NCBI RefSeq assembly: GCF_052180255.1 | Contig: NZ_CP197466.1 | Coordinates: 3,844,001-3,908,000 of the forward strand | DNA from: Paenibacillus_AM sp052180255 | Lineage (GTDB): Bacteria; Bacillota; Bacilli; Paenibacillales; NBRC-103111 | Reading direction: 5' to 3' | Length of the DNA stretch: 64,000 bases | Shown here: piece after piece, positions 55,473-63,208 of the stretch | Layout of the letters: each line of letters starts with the position of its first letter | Position numbering within the stretch: position 1 is the stretch's first letter | The notes under the pieces: model-generated | Database searches by the model: none | Told to the model about the DNA's origin: nothing | What the model saw: only the letters and a program-made list of their open reading frames with translations | Translations under genes and position numbers: made by a program

Positions 55473-57038
55473 CTAGGTTTCTCTGTACCCTTCACCATCC
55501 TTCGATGCTTCCAGCTCCATACTTTCTCTTGTAATGATCTCACTAATTTTTGTCTTCAGGATGTCCGATTTCGGACCGAAAATCGCTTGAATATTATTAC
55601 CGACCTCTAATACGCCAGAAGCCCCGAGCTCCTTCAACTGACTTTTATTTACCTCTGCCGAGTTCTTCACGCTCACGCGCAGCCGCGTAATACATGCATC
55701 CAGCGATGTGATATTCTCTTGACCGCCGAGTGCTACCAGAATATTGCGGGGCAGTTCATCCGCATCCTTCGCACTAACCGTTCCTCTTTCTCGGATAACT
55801 TCTTCTCTACCTGGAGTCCTTAGATTAAAGGCACGAATAGCAAAACGGAAGCCAAAATAGTAAATAACCGCCAGTATAAGACCAACCACGATAACTAACC
55901 ACCAACGCGTACGATTCGGCAGTACACCAAACAGCAAGAAGTCGATGACGCCGCCTGAGAAGGTCATCCCTATTTTCACATTTAACAATTGCATCGTCAT
56001 GAACGATAATCCTGCAAATAACGCATGCACCGCGAAAAGAAGGGGTGCAACGAATAAGAAGGAGAACTCTAACGGTTCCGTAATTCCTGTCAGGAAGGAC
56101 GTCAGTGCTGCTGAGCCCATTATCCCAGCCACCAGTTTCTTTTGCTCAGGTCTTGCTTCATGGTACATCGCTAACGCTGCTGCAGGTAATCCGAACATCA
56201 TGAACGGAAATTTCCCGACCATGAACGTACCTGCTGTTAAGTTCACGCCATCCGCTAGTTGGGCAAAGAAGATTTTCTGATCTCCGCGGACGAGTTCCCC
56301 GGCTTTATTCACATACTGACCGAACTCGAACCAGAACGGCGAATAGAAAATGTGGTGCAATCCAAAAGGAATGAGCGATCGTTCAATAACCCCGAATACG
56401 AATGCCGCCAAAGTCTGATTTTTATCAATCATACTGTGGGAGAATGCATTCAAGCCGCCTTGAATCGGGGGCCATAAAAATACCATGATTATCCCGATTA
56501 TCAGAGAGGATGCCGCTGTAATAATCGGAACAAATCGTTTACCTGCAAAAAATCCTAAATAGGAAGGAAGCTCGATCGTAAAAAACCTCTTATACAGCAC
56601 TGCTGCCAGTACACCAACGATGATCCCCCCGAATACCCCGGTCTGCAGCGTACTAATCCCCAACACGTTGGCATACGACAAATTCGTGGCGACCATTGCC
56701 GGTGTAATACCAATGACGATTTTCATCGTCACATTCATAACGAGATATCCGATAATTGCCGCCAATCCAGCAACACCATCACCGCCGGCAAGACCAATAG
56801 CCACCCCCACCGCAAACAATAAAGATAAATTATCGAATATGATTCCTCCCGCATGCTCCATAACTTCTGAAATCCCTCGGACGGTTTCATTGTCAAGAGA
56901 AGGAATCCATTCCAGCAATGACGGGTTATGCAATACATTCCCTAAGGCAAGTAGGATCCCCGCAGCCGGCAATATCGCTACCGGAAGCATCAGTGCTTTA
57001 CCGACTTTTTGAAGTACTCCGAAAATATTTTTGAACAT
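55473..57038 (-). CDS. ptsG: PTS glucose/N-acetylglucosamine-type EIICB permease (PtsG-like)
   Basis: Sugar uptake with concomitant phosphorylation from HPr via EIIA. The EIIC domain (about 1-400) starts FGVLQKVGKALMLPVAILPA and has the family's GITEPLEFSFLFVAP (catalytic Glu region) and AHSMIDK-like loops. The EIIB domain (about 425-510) carries the phosphorylated Cys in SLDACITRLRV. No EIIA domain is attached, so EIIA must come in trans. Glucose is the likely sugar, but GlcNAc or maltose cannot be excluded. It has its own promoter and terminator and is inserted between ispE and purR. Confidence 0.85.
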   Translation of the reverse strand: MFKNIFGVLQKVGKALMLPVAILPAAGILLALGNVLHNPSLLEWIPSLDNETVRGISEVMEHAGGIIFDNLSLLFAVGVAIGLAGGDGVAGLAAIIGYLVMNVTMKIVIGITPAMVATNLSYANVLGISTLQTGVFGGIIVGVLAAVLYKRFFTIELPSYLGFFAGKRFVPIITAASSLIIGIIMVFLWPPIQGGLNAFSHSMIDKNQTLAAFVFGVIERSLIPFGLHHIFYSPFWFEFGQYVNKAGELVRGDQKIFFAQLADGVNLTAGTFMVGKFPFMMFGLPAAALAMYHEARPEQKKLVAGIMGSAALTSFLTGITEPLEFSFLFVAPLLFAVHALFAGLSFMTMQLLNVKIGMTFSGGVIDFLLFGVLPNRTRWWLVIVVGLILAVIYYFGFRFAIRAFNLRTPGREEVIRERGTVSAKDADELPRNILVALGGQENITSLDACITRLRVSVKNSAEVNKSQLKELGASGVLEVGNNIQAIFGPKSDILKTKISEIITRESMELEASKDGEGYRET

Positions 57039-57096
57039 CCCATTAACCTCGCTTTAACAATTAGCTGACTGTGCCGCTTGTTGAAATTTTGAAGTT

Positions 57097-57125
57097 ATTA
57101 TGTCCTGGAATAGAATAATTACCAA
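57097..57125 (-). promoter_or_regulatory. Sigma-A promoter of the PTS gene
   Basis: A -35 TTGGTA (57120-57125) and -10 CATAAT (57097-57102) are spaced 17 bp, about 60 bp upstream of the start. No antiterminator-type hairpin and terminator pair of the GlcT kind is visible in the short leader. Confidence 0.5.
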
Positions 57126-57150
57126 GCTGTTATTTTGCCCTTTCCAAAAT

Positions 57151-57192
57151 AAATAGCCCGTAAAATCCATAATAGGATTCTACGAGCTATTT
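57151..57192 (-). terminator. Intrinsic terminator after ispE
   Basis: Imperfect 18-bp arms (AAATAGCTCGTA and TACGGGCTATTT ends) are followed by TTTATTTT on the minus strand, 9 bp past the ispE stop. Confidence 0.87.
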
Positions 57193-57200
57193 AGCATTTG

Positions 57201-58055
57201 CTATGTTAACATCCTGACTGCATACACATCTTTGCAAAATCCTCGTAAGCCGTTATAAATCCGAGCTACCTTAGATTCCTTTGACACCAAACCAAATACG
57301 GTCGGTCCCGAACCTGACATAAGTACACCGTCAGCTCCCAACCTCTGCATACATTCTTTCAGATGACGAACTTCTGGATACAAATCCAAAGTTACCTCTT
57401 CTAGCACGTTGCCTAGACCCTGACATAGCTCATCGAACTGCTTGTACCTGATGGCATCTGCTACACGCTGTGTGGAGGGATGCGATACAATTTTGGAAGC
57501 ATCTAATTTGCCATACACTTCTGCAGTCGATACATTGATGGGTGGTTTCGCCAAAATGACCCAACATTGAATCGGATTCACGATCGGCTCTAGAATTTCA
57601 CCGCGTCCACGAGCAATAGCTGTTTCCCCTGTAATACAGAAAGGAACATCCGACCCCAGCTTCTCGCCAAGCTTTTGCAACTCTGTTGTACCAAGACCAA
57701 GTCCCCACAGACGATTGAGTCCACGCAGTGTCGCTGCCGCATCACTGCTCCCTCCTGCAAGTCCTGCAGCAACGGGAATCTTTTTATCCAAATGTATGTA
57801 TACGCCTTTTTTCACACCACAATAATCTTTAATGAGTTTGGCCGCTTGAAAAGCTAAATTCTTCTCATCGAGCGGAATATACCCCGCTTGTGAGGAGATG
57901 ATAATGGTATCCCGTGGTAATTCCTGCATTTCGATACGATCTGCCAGATCGACCATCGTCATGATCATCTCCACATCATGGTAGCCATCTTCCCGTTTAC
58001 TTAGCACATCAAGAGACAAATTGATTTTTGCGGGCGCTTTTTCAAATACTTTCAT
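57201..58055 (-). CDS. ispE: 4-diphosphocytidyl-2-C-methyl-D-erythritol kinase
   Basis: A GHMP kinase of the non-mevalonate isoprenoid pathway. It has the N-terminal KAPAKINLSLDVLSKREDGYH, the ATP-binding glycine loop PVAAGLAGGSSDAAATLRGL (about 92-111) and, near the C-terminus, GADGVLMSGSGPTVFGL. Length is 284 residues. It is preceded by an extended -10 promoter and followed by a strong terminator. Confidence 0.97.
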   Translation of the reverse strand: MKVFEKAPAKINLSLDVLSKREDGYHDVEMIMTMVDLADRIEMQELPRDTIIISSQAGYIPLDEKNLAFQAAKLIKDYCGVKKGVYIHLDKKIPVAAGLAGGSSDAAATLRGLNRLWGLGLGTTELQKLGEKLGSDVPFCITGETAIARGRGEILEPIVNPIQCWVILAKPPINVSTAEVYGKLDASKIVSHPSTQRVADAIRYKQFDELCQGLGNVLEEVTLDLYPEVRHLKECMQRLGADGVLMSGSGPTVFGLVSKESKVARIYNGLRGFCKDVYAVRMLT

Positions 58056-58102
58056 TGATTCACCTACTTTATTTGTGCGTTTGCCCAGAAATATTTGATC
58101 CT

Positions 58103-58108
58103 ATTATA
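58103..58108 (-). promoter_or_regulatory. Extended -10 promoter of ispE
   Basis: TGCTATAAT on the minus strand provides a perfect -10 (58103-58108) with the TG extension. The -35 is poor and lies within the sspF terminator. It lies about 48 bp upstream of ispE. Confidence 0.5.
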
Positions 58109-58126
58109 GCAAATGCCCATAAGAAA

Positions 58127-58152
58127 AGCTAAAGCACTCTCGGGCTTTAGCT
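58127..58152 (-). terminator. Intrinsic terminator after sspF
   Basis: Perfect arms AGCTAAAGC/GCTTTAGCT with an 8-nt loop are followed by TTTTCTTA on the minus strand. Confidence 0.85.
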
Positions 58153-58171
58153 GAATCGTTTAAAAAACCTA

Positions 58172-58351
58172 TTATTTAAGTCCTTTGGAAGCGGCATTTT
58201 CTGCAATCTGGATTGCACGCTTGACCATATTTCCTGCATCTTTCGTGCGAATGCCTCCCCAGCCTTCTTTTTCAACCGTTTCATAGAAACCTAAGTCCTT
58301 TGCTAACTCATACTTGAACTGTTCCGACATGACACTGCGTCTACGAGCCAA
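58172..58351 (-). CDS. sspF: Small acid-soluble spore protein of alpha/beta type, SspF
   Basis: A DNA-binding spore protein of 59 residues. It reads MARRRSVMSEQFKYELAKDL, then GFYETVEKEGWGGIRTKDAG and NMVKRAIQIAENAASKGLK. It has the family signature KYELAKDLGF and the GGIRTKDAGNMVKRAI block with the GPR cleavage region. It starts at TTG 58351, 9 bp after AAAGGAGG. It was too short for routine ORF cut-offs but is unmistakable. It lies between ispE and veg as in B. subtilis, with a sigma-G-type promoter and its own terminator. Confidence 0.95.
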   Translation of the reverse strand: MARRRSVMSEQFKYELAKDLGFYETVEKEGWGGIRTKDAGNMVKRAIQIAENAASKGLK

Positions 58352-58384
58352 ATTTCATGCCCTCCTTTGTTTGTAAGGTACAGT

Positions 58385-58414
58385 TAGTATGTGCATGGAA
58401 CCCGCTGCTCATTC
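58385..58414 (-). promoter_or_regulatory. Sigma-G-type promoter of sspF
   Basis: A perfect sigma-G -10 CATACTA (58385-58391) and a -35-like GAATGA (58409-58414) are spaced 17 bp, about 33 bp upstream of the start. It fits late forespore expression. Confidence 0.65.
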
Positions 58415-58434
58415 TAATGTCAGAGCACAAAAAA

Positions 58435-58466
58435 AAGAAGTAAGCTCTTGGGGAAGCTTACTTCTT
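58435..58466 (-). terminator. Intrinsic terminator after veg
   Basis: AAGAAGTAAGCT/AGCTTACTTCTT arms are followed by a run of eight T on the minus strand; the hairpin begins within the veg stop codon. Confidence 0.92.
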
Positions 58467-58740
58467 AATTCTGTATATAGGTGATTCGAACTTGTCCATC
58501 ATTATCACATACGGTAACTTCTACGGACTCAGTCAGTATATCTGCATAACTGTAAGACACACGTTTGAACGATTGTTGTTCTTCGTCCAACTTCACAATG
58601 AAAACAGATGGGTAGGTTTCTTCTAGTACACCAGAGCGTTCAATGGTTTTACGACGGCCACCGTTCGCACGCAACATGATCTTCTGACCAACATGAGGTT
58701 CAAGACTACGTTTGATTTCGAGCAGAGCATTCTTTGCCAT
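58465..58740 (-). CDS. veg: Veg protein (VEG family)
   Basis: A small cytoplasmic protein of 91 residues, abundant in Bacillus and reported to stimulate biofilm formation; its mechanism is unclear. The core is NALLEIKRSLEPHVGQKIML, then RANGGRRKTIERSGVLEETY and PSVFIVKLDEEQQSFKRVSY. The ATG at 58740 is preceded by AAAGAGGTGG. Two perfect-hexamer promoters in tandem drive it, and it overlaps the terminator by two bases. The yabG-veg-sspF order is as in B. subtilis. Confidence 0.96.
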   Translation of the reverse strand: MAKNALLEIKRSLEPHVGQKIMLRANGGRRKTIERSGVLEETYPSVFIVKLDEEQQSFKRVSYSYADILTESVEVTVCDNDGQVRITYIQN

Positions 58741-58765
58741 TACGACTACCACCTCTTTCCATTCA

Positions 58766-58794
58766 ATTATAACCGATTGTCCTCCGCATGTCAA
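58766..58794 (-). promoter_or_regulatory. veg promoter, proximal (perfect consensus)
   Basis: TTGACA (58789-58794) and TATAAT (58766-58771), both perfect, with a 17-bp spacer, about 25 bp upstream of the start codon. Confidence 0.9.
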
Positions 58795-58806
58795 ACAAAG
58801 ACAAAT

Positions 58807-58836
58807 ATTATATCAGTGTAGTAAATCAGTTGTCAA
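58807..58836 (-). promoter_or_regulatory. veg promoter, distal (perfect hexamers)
   Basis: TTGACA (58831-58836) and TATAAT (58807-58812), both perfect, with an 18-bp spacer. With the proximal one it forms an unusually strong tandem pair 41 bp apart. Confidence 0.85.
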
Positions 58837-58914
58837 CGGTACTTCTCACATTTTCAACTTTACGACTTTATATTTTGTAATTGCAGTTATTTTTATACAT
58901 TGTACGACAAAAAA

Positions 58915-58938
58915 ACACCAGAAGCTTGCTTCCGGCGT
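58915..58938 (-). terminator. Intrinsic terminator after yabG
   Basis: ACGCCGGAAGC/GCTTCTGGTGT arms with a 2-nt loop are followed by TTTTTTT on the minus strand. Confidence 0.85.
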
Positions 58939-58969
58939 TAATAAATTGAATGACAATTTAGGTGAACGA

Positions 58970-59866
58970 CTATACGGACAACGGTTTTTGTGATGGAATT
59001 TTTTCCAATCTTGGAAGTCCCATTCGATGACAACCCCTTGATTCAACACCGCCTAATCCTTCGAGACCAGTCACTGTGGACTCCATTAACTCAAGCATGG
59101 AAATCGTGTTTTTGGTCGGGGTATAAGATACCTTCGAAGCGATAAAAAGTGGATCTAAAGCATGGATCAGTACCCTCGCAGGGGAGGAGGCAAAATTAGC
59201 CCCGGCACTTAACAGTGCCTCGAAGTGAGATTGGCAAGCTCCTGCAATGACAATCAGCGCATCACGATTACGTTCATAATTTCGAGCCACTTCTACCGCT
59301 TTCACGAAATGTCCGGAATTTTTATAGGATGATAAGGAGTAAATATCAAGGTCAGAGCGATTTCTGATAAAACCGTCATGACCAGTCACAACCACAATAT
59401 CCGGTTTAATTTGTGGTAACAAACGTTCCAAAGCTCCTGCCATTTGAGATTCCGCCATGTGAAGCCCCTGAACAGGAATACGTAAATCTTCATACATCGT
59501 CATACATTTGCGTAGGTAGAGCGGATCCCCATCCAAATGCAGTACTTTTCCAGGCACCTCAAAATAATAATTTCCTACTTGCTGTCCCTTATTCGTATGA
59601 ATATTACTTTGTTCTCGGTGCATCGCCACCCGATCACGCACTAGCCGACGCATCGGTTCAATAGTCTGTGGTGAATGAAAACGAGAAGAATCCTCGATAG
59701 GATCAGCCTTCACTTGTATAAGATCAGAAACAGGAGCATCTGCAAGCAGCCTATAGTCCACGCCGCGCAGAACGACCCGCTGGTTGATTTGATCTACCGA
59801 TTCTACACGAAAAACAATGTCTCCGCCGTATGACTTCCTTTTAACTAGGTCACCCTGCCCAATCAC
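58970..59866 (-). CDS. yabG: Sporulation-specific protease YabG
   Basis: A mother-cell protease that trims spore coat proteins in B. subtilis. The 298-residue protein starts with a KOW-like beta-barrel (GDLVKRKSYGGDIVFRVESV) and contains the family core PGKVLHLDGDPLYLRKC, VVVTGHDGFI and the putative active-site block IVIAGACQSHFEALLSAGAN (Cys and His). It starts at GTG 59866, 8 bp after AAGGAGG. A sigma-K-type promoter precedes and a terminator follows it, so it is monocistronic. Confidence 0.95.
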   Translation of the reverse strand: MIGQGDLVKRKSYGGDIVFRVESVDQINQRVVLRGVDYRLLADAPVSDLIQVKADPIEDSSRFHSPQTIEPMRRLVRDRVAMHREQSNIHTNKGQQVGNYYFEVPGKVLHLDGDPLYLRKCMTMYEDLRIPVQGLHMAESQMAGALERLLPQIKPDIVVVTGHDGFIRNRSDLDIYSLSSYKNSGHFVKAVEVARNYERNRDALIVIAGACQSHFEALLSAGANFASSPARVLIHALDPLFIASKVSYTPTKNTISMLELMESTVTGLEGLGGVESRGCHRMGLPRLEKIPSQKPLSV

Positions 59867-59886
59867 AGAATCCCCTCCTTAGAGTT

Positions 59887-59915
59887 TATCCTATGGTTAG
59901 TGGGCGTAATAGGTG
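59887..59915 (-). promoter_or_regulatory. Sigma-K-type promoter of yabG
   Basis: A perfect sigma-K -10 CATAGGATA (59887-59895; consensus CATANNNTA) and -35 CACC (59912-59915) are spaced 16 bp, ending 20 bp before the start codon. Sigma-K control is known for yabG. Confidence 0.65.
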
Positions 59916-59929
59916 CCTATCCCGAGTCA

Positions 59930-60838
59930 CTATTCTTTCACTTGAGCCAAATGTGCACGAAGCTGTTTACTTAACTCTGCAAATTCACTAATACTCAGCG
60001 TCTCTGCACGTCGATTCGGCTCAACACCACTTGATAAAAGAATCGCTTCTAAGTTTTTCTTCGTTTCTTTGGAGAAGAAGCGTGCCCCTAAATTGTTATA
60101 GATTGTCTTCCGACGTTGTGTAAAGGAAGATTGAACCACATCAAAGAAGAACGCTTCGTCTTCAATCTCAACTGGCGGCTTACCGCGTAAAGTCAATTTG
60201 ATAACGGCTGAGTCGACATTCGGTGCTGGTACGAATACCGTCCGCGGCACAATGCATACAATCTCCACATCACAATAATATTGAACCGCAATCGATAACG
60301 AACCGTAATCCTTGCCACCTGGATTTGCAGCCATGCGATCGGCTACTTCTTTTTGAATCATAACGACAATATGCTCAAAAGGAAGCTTTTCTTCGAGCAG
60401 CTTCATAATAATCGGTGTCGTAATGTAATAAGGCAGATTGGCAACTACACTCACACCATCAAGCCCACTGAAATGTTCTTCGAATATACCAGAAAGATCC
60501 TGTTTCAATACATCTCCATGTACAACGGATGCATTCGGATAAGGTTCTAATGTTTCTTCTAAAATCGGTAATAATCGTTGGTCAATCTCTAGCGCCACAA
60601 CTTTACCTGCTGCCTGTGCTAGTGGTTGTGTCAAAGCACCAATACCAGGTCCAATTTCTAACGCCCCTTTACTTGGCGATAATTCAGCTGCCCCTACAAT
60701 TTTACGCAAAATATTTGCATCTGTTAAAAAGTTTTGACCTAAGCTTTTTTTCATGACTAAGCCGTATTTTTTAAGAATTTGATTCGTTCGGCTTGGTGTC
60801 CCAACACCTTCGTGTGAAGCTTGTTTATGATTATTCAT
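59930..60838 (-). CDS. ksgA: 16S rRNA (adenine1518-N6/adenine1519-N6)-dimethyltransferase
   Basis: Dimethylates two adjacent adenines in the 3'-terminal helix 45 of 16S rRNA, a late step in small-subunit assembly. Motifs are KKSLGQNFLTDANILRKIV, the SAM-binding ALEIGPGIGALTQPLA, the catalytic NLPYYITTP (NLPY) and the C-terminal PNVDSAVIKL. Length is 302 residues. It starts one base after the rnmV stop, so the pair is translationally linked. Confidence 0.97.
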   Translation of the reverse strand: MNNHKQASHEGVGTPSRTNQILKKYGLVMKKSLGQNFLTDANILRKIVGAAELSPSKGALEIGPGIGALTQPLAQAAGKVVALEIDQRLLPILEETLEPYPNASVVHGDVLKQDLSGIFEEHFSGLDGVSVVANLPYYITTPIIMKLLEEKLPFEHIVVMIQKEVADRMAANPGGKDYGSLSIAVQYYCDVEIVCIVPRTVFVPAPNVDSAVIKLTLRGKPPVEIEDEAFFFDVVQSSFTQRRKTIYNNLGARFFSKETKKNLEAILLSSGVEPNRRAETLSISEFAELSKQLRAHLAQVKE

Positions 60839-61384
60839 TTATGACCCTCTTTTATCTATAAGTTCGACTGCCGCCTCAAATTCCTCACGGGAGATTTGGA
60901 AAGCTGTACAGCGTTTATGAAACTGTTTTCCATTACAATACCCTATTCCGAGAATTTTGCCCACTTCTAGACGCCGTGCAGCCGCCTGTGGGTGAACAAG
61001 CATGCCTGCTTCTACTAAATCCTCTACCGTCAAGACAGATACAGCACCTGTATATTCTGTCTTAACTTGGCTAAGCGCATGGCGTATGGCTTCAGGCGAA
61101 GCATTCTCCACTCCAATATCACCACGATACTCTGCAAGCTCTCTTGGAAGGAAAGCATGTTTACAACCGGGTACTTTAGATGAAATAATTTTGCGGATGC
61201 GTTCCCCAGCATGATCAGGATCTGTAAAGACAATCACGCCACGACGCTGCTGCGCAAGCGCAATTCGATCCAGAATCGCTCGATTAATCGCTGATCCTCC
61301 TGTTTCGATCGTTTCCGCTTGAACTGCGCGCTTGATAGCTACTGTATCATCTTTTCCTTCGACAACGATTATTTCTTGGATCAT
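60839..61384 (-). CDS. rnmV: Ribonuclease M5
   Basis: Cleaves the 5S rRNA precursor to its mature ends, with ribosomal protein L18. The TOPRIM domain has EIIVVEGKDDTVAIKRAV (catalytic Glu) and VIVFTDPDHAGERIRK (DxD-type) at about 50-70. The ATG at 61384 with GGGAG 9 bp upstream gives 181 residues; the earlier open frame is not conserved. Its substrate gene, 5S, is the one with the odd position in this window. It abuts ksgA. Confidence 0.96.
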   Translation of the reverse strand: MIQEIIVVEGKDDTVAIKRAVQAETIETGGSAINRAILDRIALAQQRRGVIVFTDPDHAGERIRKIISSKVPGCKHAFLPRELAEYRGDIGVENASPEAIRHALSQVKTEYTGAVSVLTVEDLVEAGMLVHPQAAARRLEVGKILGIGYCNGKQFHKRCTAFQISREEFEAAVELIDKRGS

Positions 61385-61428
61385 AAGCTCCCGCTCCCTT
61401 CCTTTCAAAACACACTTATACGCACAAA

Positions 61429-61452
61429 AAGAAGAGGGGACTCCCTCTTCTT
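61429..61452 (-). terminator. Intrinsic terminator after yabE
   Basis: Perfect 10-bp arms AAGAAGAGGG/CCCTCTTCTT with a 4-nt loop are followed by TTTTTGTG on the minus strand. Confidence 0.9.
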
Positions 61453-61503
61453 TGCAATTCTCCATCTATAAAGTATACAATATATTTCCCAAAATCGGTA
61501 ATT

Positions 61504-62628
61504 TTACTCGGTCTCCGGTTTTTTAGGTCCTATTACATATACGGTATATCCCCGTTTACGACCGAAACGGTTCACATAATCTGCACTGTCATAGTATACA
61601 TCCATTACCATACCCTTCACAGCACTACCCGTATCTTCTGCTCGACGGTATCCAATTCCTTCGATGTACACCCACCATCCTAATGGAACTACATTAGGGT
61701 CCACGGCAATCGTTCTTCCTTCAACAGCTCTTGTACCTGTGGCAGTCATGCCATAGTTCGGGGTTCCTTTTGCCTTACCACCATCACCTGCAGAATAGGC
61801 AGTTAAAGAAACATTATTTAAAATTTGCTTGGCTGCAAAGTTCTTACCTTTTGCTAATCCATCTGTACTACTTGCACTTAGCGTGCTGACTTCTTTCTTC
61901 GTTCCGACCGCAATAACCTTTTCCACGCTTGGCGTCTGCACTAACTCCTCAAGTACATTACTGGAGATAAGCACACCATTTTCATACACTTTTTCCATCT
62001 GCTTCACTTTTGTGCCTTCTTTACCTTGTTGAACGACTTGCTCTTTCCCTTTGGCAAGCTTGGCTTCATCTTGTTTAACAGTCTCAAACGGAATCGTCTC
62101 TGTAATCTTTTCTGTTTCCTTACGAACTCGAATAATCTTAATATCAGTACCGGCAGCGACTGGCTGCTCTAACGCTGGTATCGCTCGATCAAGTTCCCCT
62201 AGCTTTATATGTGAATCATTCAATACTTCTCCCACCGTTTTAGCGGCAGTGTACACAGTTGCGGTATCTCCATCTGCTGTTATCTGAATTGGTGAAGCAT
62301 AATCGATTATGATCTTTTGACCTTGTTTGATTGTTGAATCAAGGGCTAATGAGATTCGATCGTGTTCTCCAACCCGAATAGCTTGTTCATCCAGTAGGCG
62401 TTTTAGGACCCATTGTTTTGTTTTTACAATGGTTTCTTGTCCGTTCACAACTACGGATACGCTCTTGGTAGCCGTACCGTATAACAACACCAAAAACATG
62501 AAAGTCATAGCGATTGAAGTGATAGATATTATTGAGATCAAACGCAAGTTTTCACGCTTCCATCGCATTACGAAGGACATGCTGGATGATCGTTTTACAT
62601 GGGTCTCTAAATCTGAGATATTTCCCAC
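61504..62628 (-). CDS. yabE: Secreted/anchored cell-wall protein with DUF348, G5 and 3D domains (YabE-like)
   Basis: A probable peptidoglycan-remodelling enzyme related to resuscitation-promoting factors. Residues 30-52 form a signal/anchor helix. Two DUF348 repeats (about 57-100 and 114-158, each with VYTAAKTVGEVL-like cores) are followed by a G5 domain (about 160-240) and the 3D domain (about 275-374). That last domain has AVDPNVVPLGWWVYI, RAEDTGSAVKG and MDVYY, whose aspartates name it. It starts at GTG 62628 after AAGGAGG. Expression is behind a c-di-AMP riboswitch. The yabE-rnmV-ksgA order matches B. subtilis. Confidence 0.92.
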   Translation of the reverse strand: MGNISDLETHVKRSSSMSFVMRWKRENLRLISIISITSIAMTFMFLVLLYGTATKSVSVVVNGQETIVKTKQWVLKRLLDEQAIRVGEHDRISLALDSTIKQGQKIIIDYASPIQITADGDTATVYTAAKTVGEVLNDSHIKLGELDRAIPALEQPVAAGTDIKIIRVRKETEKITETIPFETVKQDEAKLAKGKEQVVQQGKEGTKVKQMEKVYENGVLISSNVLEELVQTPSVEKVIAVGTKKEVSTLSASSTDGLAKGKNFAAKQILNNVSLTAYSAGDGGKAKGTPNYGMTATGTRAVEGRTIAVDPNVVPLGWWVYIEGIGYRRAEDTGSAVKGMVMDVYYDSADYVNRFGRKRGYTVYVIGPKKPETE

Positions 62629-62835
62629 TTCTTCGGTCCTCCTTCAAAGCCTCGCCGTCGAGTTTTACGCATGATTAGAATTGACGCGACTTGATAGATT
62701 TAAATTATGGTTAACTGTCCGTGAATTCGATCCATTTCCATAAGTGAAATGTTCGAACCTTCCTCGTCCACCTCCTTCATCACGGTTATGATTAAACAAA
62801 AGACAAACTCCTGCTAATCCAATTGTGAAATAAAA
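62629..62835 (-). other. yabE leader downstream of the riboswitch terminator
   Basis: No gene is seen. A frame on the minus strand (62665-62895) runs through the terminator and lacks a ribosome site, so it is leader RNA. The yabE ribosome site AAGGAGG lies at its lower end. Confidence 0.6.
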
Positions 62836-62875
62836 AGAGACCAAGAGGAAGAAGAGAAATCTTCCCGCGGTCTCT
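62836..62875 (-). terminator. Riboswitch-controlled intrinsic terminator of yabE
   Basis: AGAGACC/GGTCTCT outer arms and an inner GGAAGA/TCTTCC stem are followed by TTTTTATTTC on the minus strand. It lies between the c-di-AMP aptamer and yabE, the usual expression platform for this class. Confidence 0.82.
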
Positions 62876-62924
62876 GTACACACATGTGTAGACACGACAA
62901 CGATAATGATTCCCTCTCAAAAAT

Positions 62925-63109
62925 ACGCTTACGAGGTTAGCTGACGGATTCGGGCGCGAGAGTCGCCCTACCTTGGCCCATAAGTGTTAACCGAAGTTAA
63001 ACTTACTTCCAAGGATTCACCCCAATTGTTTCTGCTACAACCGAGACAATTACTTTGGTCCCAGTTTTTACAGCGGTTCCCCCGTTTCCCAAAATGGAAA
63101 CTCAGCGAT
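62925..63109 (-). promoter_or_regulatory. c-di-AMP riboswitch (ydaO/yuaA class)
   Basis: On the minus strand the conserved ydaO blocks occur in order: GGGAAACGGGGGAACC near 63075-63092, GGGGTGAATCC near 63012-63024, and the 3' core CGCCCGAATCCGTCAGC followed by TAACCTCGTAAGCG at 62926-62955. P1 pairs CGCT near 63105 with AGCG near 62927. A promoter lies just upstream and an intrinsic terminator 50 bp downstream, so c-di-AMP would be expected to switch yabE transcription off. Confidence 0.9.
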
Positions 63110-63146
63110 AAGAAATGAATGATCGTAATTAAGTTATATGACAAGA

Positions 63147-63175
63147 ATATTACTTTGAACTTAAGAACCTGTAAA
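63147..63175 (-). promoter_or_regulatory. Sigma-A promoter of the riboswitch-yabE unit
   Basis: A -35 TTTACA (63170-63175) and -10 TAATAT (63147-63152) are spaced 17 bp, placing the start about 30 nt ahead of the aptamer. Confidence 0.6.
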
Positions 63176-63208
63176 GCGAACTATTTGATCAAATTTGGCT
63201 AAAATTAT

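Noticed and set aside
57039..57096. GlcT-type antiterminator in the PTS gene leader
   Set aside because: The leader is only about 50-60 nt and contains no terminator hairpin, so the mechanism is not supported.
58846..59049. A 67-codon frame overlapping the yabG 3' end
   Set aside because: It runs through the yabG terminator and the yabG stop in another frame, with no ribosome site.
62665..62895. A 76-codon minus-strand frame upstream of yabE
   Set aside because: It spans the riboswitch terminator, has no ribosome site and no protein-like pattern; the interval is explained as leader RNA.
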